Shown: piece by piece, positions 60,312-64,000 of the stretch
Layout of the letters: every line of letters starts with the position of its first letter
How positions within the stretch are numbered: the stretch's first letter is position 1
From: Flavobacterium phragmitis
GTDB lineage: Bacteria > Bacteroidota > Bacteroidia > Flavobacteriales > Flavobacteriaceae
Assembly: GCF_900112575.1 (NCBI RefSeq)
Contig: NZ_FOMH01000002.1
Location: 372,001 to 436,000 of the forward strand
Length of the DNA: 64,000 nt
Direction: 5' to 3'
Notes under the pieces: generated by a model
The model's database searches: none
The model's input: only the letters and a program-made list of their open reading frames with translations
Told to the model about the DNA's origin: nothing
Translations under genes and position numbers: made by a program

Positions 60312-60971
60312 GGTGCACCTCCAGGATATGTTGGTTATGAAGAAGGTGGATTATTAGTAAACAAGATTAGACAAAAGCCCTACTCTATTGTTTTATTTGA
60401 CGAAATTGAAAAAGCACATCCTTCCGTTTTTGACGTATTTTTACAGATTATGGACGAAGGAAAACTGCATGATCGTTTAGGCAAAGAAGGTGATTTCTCT
60501 AATGCAATAATTCTCTTTACGTCAAATATTGGTGCAGATCATATTGTAAATACATTTAACAATGGTGAAATTCCAACTTCAGGTTCTTTGATGGAAATTA
60601 TGGCAAATTATTTCAGACCTGAATTTTTGGGAAGATTAACTGAAATCATACCTTTTGCGCCTATCAGCAAAGAAAATGCATTGAAAATTTTTGAAATCCA
60701 TCTTAAAAAGGAATTTATGGATTTATTAAAAAACATCAACATTCAAGTCGAGATTCCGATGGAAGCCAAGCTCTATCTTGCTGAAAATGGTTATAATGCT
60801 AAATATGGAGCAAGACCTATTAAAACCATTATCAGAACTCATTTAAGAAGACCTCTAGCTAAAAAAATAATTTCTGGTGAAGTGCAAGATGGAGATACAA
60901 TTAAGGTGATTATCGAAAACAACGAAGTCCAATGGGTTAAAGAAGAAGTTTTTACTTCAGTTGAAAAATAA
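60312..60971 (+). pseudogene. ClpB/TssH-type AAA+ ATPase, C-terminal fragment
   Basis: The open frame from 60312 encodes the second AAA+ domain from after Walker A: pore loop GAPPGYVGYEEGG, Walker B SIVLFDEIEKAH, sensor 1 FTSNIGAD, arginine finger region FRPEFLGRL and the C-terminal GARPIKTIIRTHLRRPLAK. Walker A, the first AAA+ domain and the N-domain are missing, so about three quarters of a ClpB-type protein is lost. ATG 60450 could start a shorter ORF but would cut into Walker B. It most resembles ClpB/ClpV (TssH). Its 5' end abuts the tnpA remnant. Confidence 0.85.
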
Positions 60972-60986
60972 ATTTAAACCATAAAA

Positions 60987-61016
60987 AAAACGCTAAGAAA
61001 TAATTCTTAGCGTTTT
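60987..61016. terminator. bidirectional terminator before parC
   Basis: AAAACGCTAAGAA (60987-60999) and TTCTTAGCGTTTT (61004-61016) form a 13-base perfect stem with a 4-base loop, between the Clp fragment and the stop of the parC gene. Confidence 0.9.
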
Positions 61017-61022
61017 CTGTTT

Positions 61023-63743
61023 TTATTCTAAAACCAAACCTATTTGACCATCATCATCTAATTCTGTCTCCACAGGATCATCTTCCGGAATTTCTGGTTT
61101 TTCTGGAACTTCTTCAACTGGTTCTTCATAAGGAAGTGGTTCTAATAAGTTTACCTGTTTTAATTTATCTGTAGTTAATTGATTTCCTAAAGCTTTGAAG
61201 CCTTTTACAGCGATAAAATCTTCGACATCAATATGTAAATCATCTTTTTGAACTCCTTTTACTTTCGCAAAAACCAATTGTGCTACCGGACGATAATCTG
61301 TTGACACAATTTCTAATTGCGAATTTGGATGGTCTGTAATAAAGCTTTCTTCTTTTCCTTCATTTTCTACAAGGAAACGTTTTAAGAAGTAACGCTCTTT
61401 TTCTCCGTCATAGTAAATTGCAGAAATCGGTTTTTTAGGTTTCCATTTTTCCAAAACAATCATGTCTTCATCGAAATGTGTTGATAATTCTGGAATGATT
61501 ACCTTTAATTTTCCTGATTGACTAATAACTAAAATTTTATCTGTCGGTTTAAATTCTCCTAACAATTCTCCTCTTGCATCAACATTTAAACGTTTTACGG
61601 TATCATCAAACCAAACTTTTCTCGGCAGTAAAGTCGAAATTCCTTTTTCTTTTAATTCAATTTTCTTGATTGGATATTTGGTAACTAAGTTTCCTTTTGA
61701 ACCACGTCCTTTAATTGCTAATTTAGCAAAATCAATATCGAATTTCAGTTTTTTAATCGTTCCAACTTGGCGCAATAAAATAGTCACAACCTCAGCTTCT
61801 CCATTTGGATTATGTGAAAAATAAACTACCTGAGAACCGTTTGTACCATTTGTTAAATCGTAAGCTTTATCACGTGTCACACCAGTAACATTAAAACGTT
61901 TTATGTAAGAAGGACCTGATTTTCCATCACGGTACATCATATTATAAATAGTGCGTTTATCATTTTTATCAAAAACAGCCGCGTGTATGATATCTTTTCC
62001 TATGAAAGTTTTGGCATCGACTTTTGTAATCATCATGGTTCCGTCACGTAAAAACACTATAACATCGTCAATATCAGAACAATCGCCTACATATTCATCT
62101 TTCTTTAAACTCGTTCCTACGAAACCTTCTTCGCGATTTACGTAAAGTTTTGTGTTTCTTAAAACAACTTTTGTAGCTTCAACGTTATCAAATACACGAA
62201 GTTCTGTTTTACGTTCTCGTCCTTTTCCGTATTTCTCTTTCAGTTTGGTAAAATAGGCAATAGCAAAATCAGTAAGATGTTCCAAATTGTATTCTACCTC
62301 TTTCATTTCCTCTTCTAATCTAGAAATTAATTCATCTGCTTTATCAGAGTCAAAACGAGTAATACGAATCATCGGAATTTGAGTCAAACGCTGTAAATCA
62401 TCATCGTTGATTTCTCTAACAAATGATTTCTTGAAAGGCTCAAAACGGTCGTATAAATATTTATAAAGTGATTCTCTATCTCCGTATAATTTGAAATCAA
62501 TATACATTTCTTCACGAATGAAGATTTTTTCCAAAGTAGAGAAATGCCACTTATTTTTTAATTCTTCTAATTGAATTTGAAGCTCTTGTTTTAGCAAATC
62601 AACCGTTCTTTCGGTTGAAATTTTCAACATTTCAGAAACTCCAATAAACAACGGTTTATTATCTTCAATCACACATCCTAAAGGTGCAATAGAAGTTTCG
62701 CAAGCCGTAAATGCAAATAAAGCATCAATCGTTTTATCTGGCGAAACACCAGGGAAAAGATGAATCAGAATTTCTACATCGGCAGCCGTGTTATCTTCAA
62801 TTTTCTTGATTTTGATTTTTCCTTTTTCATTGGCTTTCAAAATACTATCAATCAAACTCGATGTATTGGTAGAAAACGGAATCTGCGTAATGACCAAGGT
62901 GTTTTTGTCTAATTGCGAAATTTTAGCACGAACACGCACACGTCCGCCACGCATTCCGTCGTTGTAATTCGAAACGTCAGCAACACCGGCTGTTGCAAAA
63001 TCTGGGTAAAGCGTAAATGATTTCCCTTTTAAGATTTTAATCGAAGCGTCAATTAATTCATTAAAGTTATGAGGAAGCACTTTTGTCGAAAGTCCAACCG
63101 CAATACCTTCTGCACCTTGTGCCAAAAGCAAAGGGAATTTTACTGGAAGATTGATCGGCTCAGCTTTTCTACCGTCATAAGATAGTCCCCATTCTGTAAT
63201 TTTTGGAGAATATAAAACCTCTAAAGCAAATTTAGATAAACGTGCCTCAATATAACGGGGTGCTGCTGCACCGTCACCAGTTAGAATATTTCCCCAGTTT
63301 CCTTGGCAGTCAATCAATAAATCTTTTTGGCCAATTTGTACCATGGCATCACCAATACTCGCATCTCCGTGTGGGTGATACTGCATGGTGTGACCAACAA
63401 CATTGGCAACTTTATTATAACGACCATCATCCAACTCTTTTAAAGAGTGCATAATACGACGCTGAACAGGCTTGAATCCGTCCTCAATAGCAGGAACCGC
63501 ACGTTCCAGAATTACGTACGAAGCATAATCCAAGAACCAATCTTTGTACATTCCGGTTACTTTGGTAATAACATCTTCTCCTTCTTCTTCCTGATTTTCG
63601 TAAAAATGCTGTCCTTCAAAATGTTTAGCATCTACGTCGATAATCTCATCGTCGTTTCCATCCTGATTATCATCCATCAGGTTTTCATCTTGATTATTCT
63701 CGTCGTCGTTTGGAATTATGTTATCGTCTTCTTCGTCTTTCAT
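61023..63743 (-). CDS. parC: DNA topoisomerase IV subunit A
   Basis: The 906-residue protein is a GyrA/ParC-type topoisomerase subunit. An acidic N-terminal tail (about 1-55, rich in Asp, Glu and Asn) precedes the winged-helix/tower region with RAVPAIEDGFKPVQRRI, HPHGDASIGDAMV and the active-site tyrosine in AAAPRYIEARLS. The C-terminal beta-pinwheel follows at about 540-860. The residue aligned with Ser83 of E. coli GyrA is Ala (GDAS), which is usual in Bacteroidota ParC. It relaxes and decatenates DNA together with ParE, whose gene is not visible here. Confidence 0.93.
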   Translation of the reverse strand: MKDEEDDNIIPNDDENNQDENLMDDNQDGNDDEIIDVDAKHFEGQHFYENQEEEGEDVITKVTGMYKDWFLDYASYVILERAVPAIEDGFKPVQRRIMHSLKELDDGRYNKVANVVGHTMQYHPHGDASIGDAMVQIGQKDLLIDCQGNWGNILTGDGAAAPRYIEARLSKFALEVLYSPKITEWGLSYDGRKAEPINLPVKFPLLLAQGAEGIAVGLSTKVLPHNFNELIDASIKILKGKSFTLYPDFATAGVADVSNYNDGMRGGRVRVRAKISQLDKNTLVITQIPFSTNTSSLIDSILKANEKGKIKIKKIEDNTAADVEILIHLFPGVSPDKTIDALFAFTACETSIAPLGCVIEDNKPLFIGVSEMLKISTERTVDLLKQELQIQLEELKNKWHFSTLEKIFIREEMYIDFKLYGDRESLYKYLYDRFEPFKKSFVREINDDDLQRLTQIPMIRITRFDSDKADELISRLEEEMKEVEYNLEHLTDFAIAYFTKLKEKYGKGRERKTELRVFDNVEATKVVLRNTKLYVNREEGFVGTSLKKDEYVGDCSDIDDVIVFLRDGTMMITKVDAKTFIGKDIIHAAVFDKNDKRTIYNMMYRDGKSGPSYIKRFNVTGVTRDKAYDLTNGTNGSQVVYFSHNPNGEAEVVTILLRQVGTIKKLKFDIDFAKLAIKGRGSKGNLVTKYPIKKIELKEKGISTLLPRKVWFDDTVKRLNVDARGELLGEFKPTDKILVISQSGKLKVIIPELSTHFDEDMIVLEKWKPKKPISAIYYDGEKERYFLKRFLVENEGKEESFITDHPNSQLEIVSTDYRPVAQLVFAKVKGVQKDDLHIDVEDFIAVKGFKALGNQLTTDKLKQVNLLEPLPYEEPVEEVPEKPEIPEDDPVETELDDDGQIGLVLE

Positions 63744-63766
63744 TATTTATATTCGAAATTATAAAT

Positions 63767-64000
63767 TTATTTGTTTTCCAGAAGTTCTTTTAAAACTTCA
63801 ACACTTGGTAAAACCGTTTTGTATTTACTAGCAAAAATCTGTTCATTGTTTTCAGGCAAAGTATATTTTACAACCGCTTCGCTTTTATTCTGGCAAAGTA
63901 CAATTCCGATGGTTTTGTTTTCATCTTCCAATCGCATTTCTCTATCGTAATAATTGATATACATCTGCATCTGGCCTAAATTGGCTAAAAGTCAATTTAA
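63767..64000 (-). pseudogene. YhcG-type PDDEXK nuclease, C-terminal fragment, frameshifted
   Basis: The minus-strand frame to 63767 matches the end of YhcG/DUF1016 nucleases: GQMQMYINYYDREMRLEDEN, GIVLCQNKSEAVVKYTLPE and ASKYKTVLP. Just upstream the frame breaks: KLTF is in one frame (63998-63987), then ANLGQMQMY in the next, so one extra A at about 63986 gives a frameshift against the expected family segment KLTxxxLGQMQMY. An in-frame TGA (63994-63992) would truncate the other frame. The rest of the gene lies beyond the window. Confidence 0.8.

Noticed and set aside
60450..60971. Treating the Clp fragment as a complete small gene starting at ATG 60450
   Set aside because: The frame is open and homologous upstream to 60312, and the ATG start would remove the Walker B and pore-loop segments.
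1..64000. CRISPR arrays, tRNA and rRNA genes
   Set aside because: I saw no regularly spaced direct repeats and no cloverleaf or rRNA-like sequence; the repeats present are palindromic intergenic units.

Overview
The window looks like a chromosomal segment of a Flavobacterium-like member of the Bacteroidota. The evidence is AT-rich DNA, several promoters with the Bacteroidota -7 element TAnnTTTG (in the best cases with a -33 TTG), weak Shine-Dalgarno signals, a cbb3 oxidase with fused CcoNO and one-haem CcoP, lineage-typical proteins (DUF5606, DUF6095, DUF6452, DUF6048), a PF14905-type outer-membrane barrel and interspersed flavobacterial intergenic repeats. I saw no rRNA, tRNA or CRISPR array, and no stretch over 300 bases lacks a gene.

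Region 1 (1-18 kb): a broken HepT fragment opens the window. A complete high-affinity cbb3 oxidase locus follows: ccoI, ccoS, ccoNO, ccoQ, ccoP, ccoG, ccoH and a SafE-type membrane protein, all on the minus strand, with an Fnr/Crp regulator divergent from ccoI. Two palindromes of the form ATGAYAATTRTCAT lie upstream of ccoI and of ccoS. Each is centred exactly 36.5 bases from the 3' end of a TAnnTTTG-like box. A third palindrome with the same geometry precedes a PAS-domain gene at 17 kb, suggesting a small oxygen-responsive regulon. Housekeeping genes (mazG, def, mqo, ruvX) and a ParE-type toxin-antitoxin pair fill the rest.

Region 2 (18-27 kb): dapD, then a surface-glycan island. It contains an LtaS-like phosphoglycerol transferase, a GT32, two WaaE-like GT2s, a GT9 heptosyltransferase-like protein, a WaaP-like sugar kinase and a CgeB-like glycosyltransferase, most likely acting on lipooligosaccharide core assembly. 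tsaC follows.

Region 3 (27-49 kb): cysteine and sulfur genes (cysteine desulfurase, cysE-cysM), an Smr protein, small membrane proteins, several unknown lipoproteins, a sensor histidine kinase, rlmD with a DUF6452/DUF6048 pair, an RlmL-like rRNA methyltransferase, a ZIP transporter, an outer-membrane barrel next to two tandem membrane-anchored AraC regulators, and murQ.

Region 4 (49-64 kb): a translationally coupled antitoxin - ParE toxin - pentapeptide-repeat operon, an AlkD-like protein, HxlR-DinB, a frameshifted hypothetical gene, a cNMP/CBS/DUF294 protein with a DnaQ-like exonuclease, PhoX with an imelysin-like/di-haem peroxidase fusion, a chimeric scar joining an IS200 transposase remnant to a ClpB/TssH remnant, topoisomerase IV subunit A, and a frameshifted YhcG nuclease fragment.

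The most distinctive signals are the fixed-geometry FNR boxes, the toxin-pentapeptide operon, the tnpA/clp scar, four TTCGAC motifs between the AraC gene and the outer-membrane receptor, and several structured intergenic repeats. Three genes (HepT, the 52.7 kb hypothetical, YhcG) each carry a single-base frameshift, which could be decay or base-calling error.
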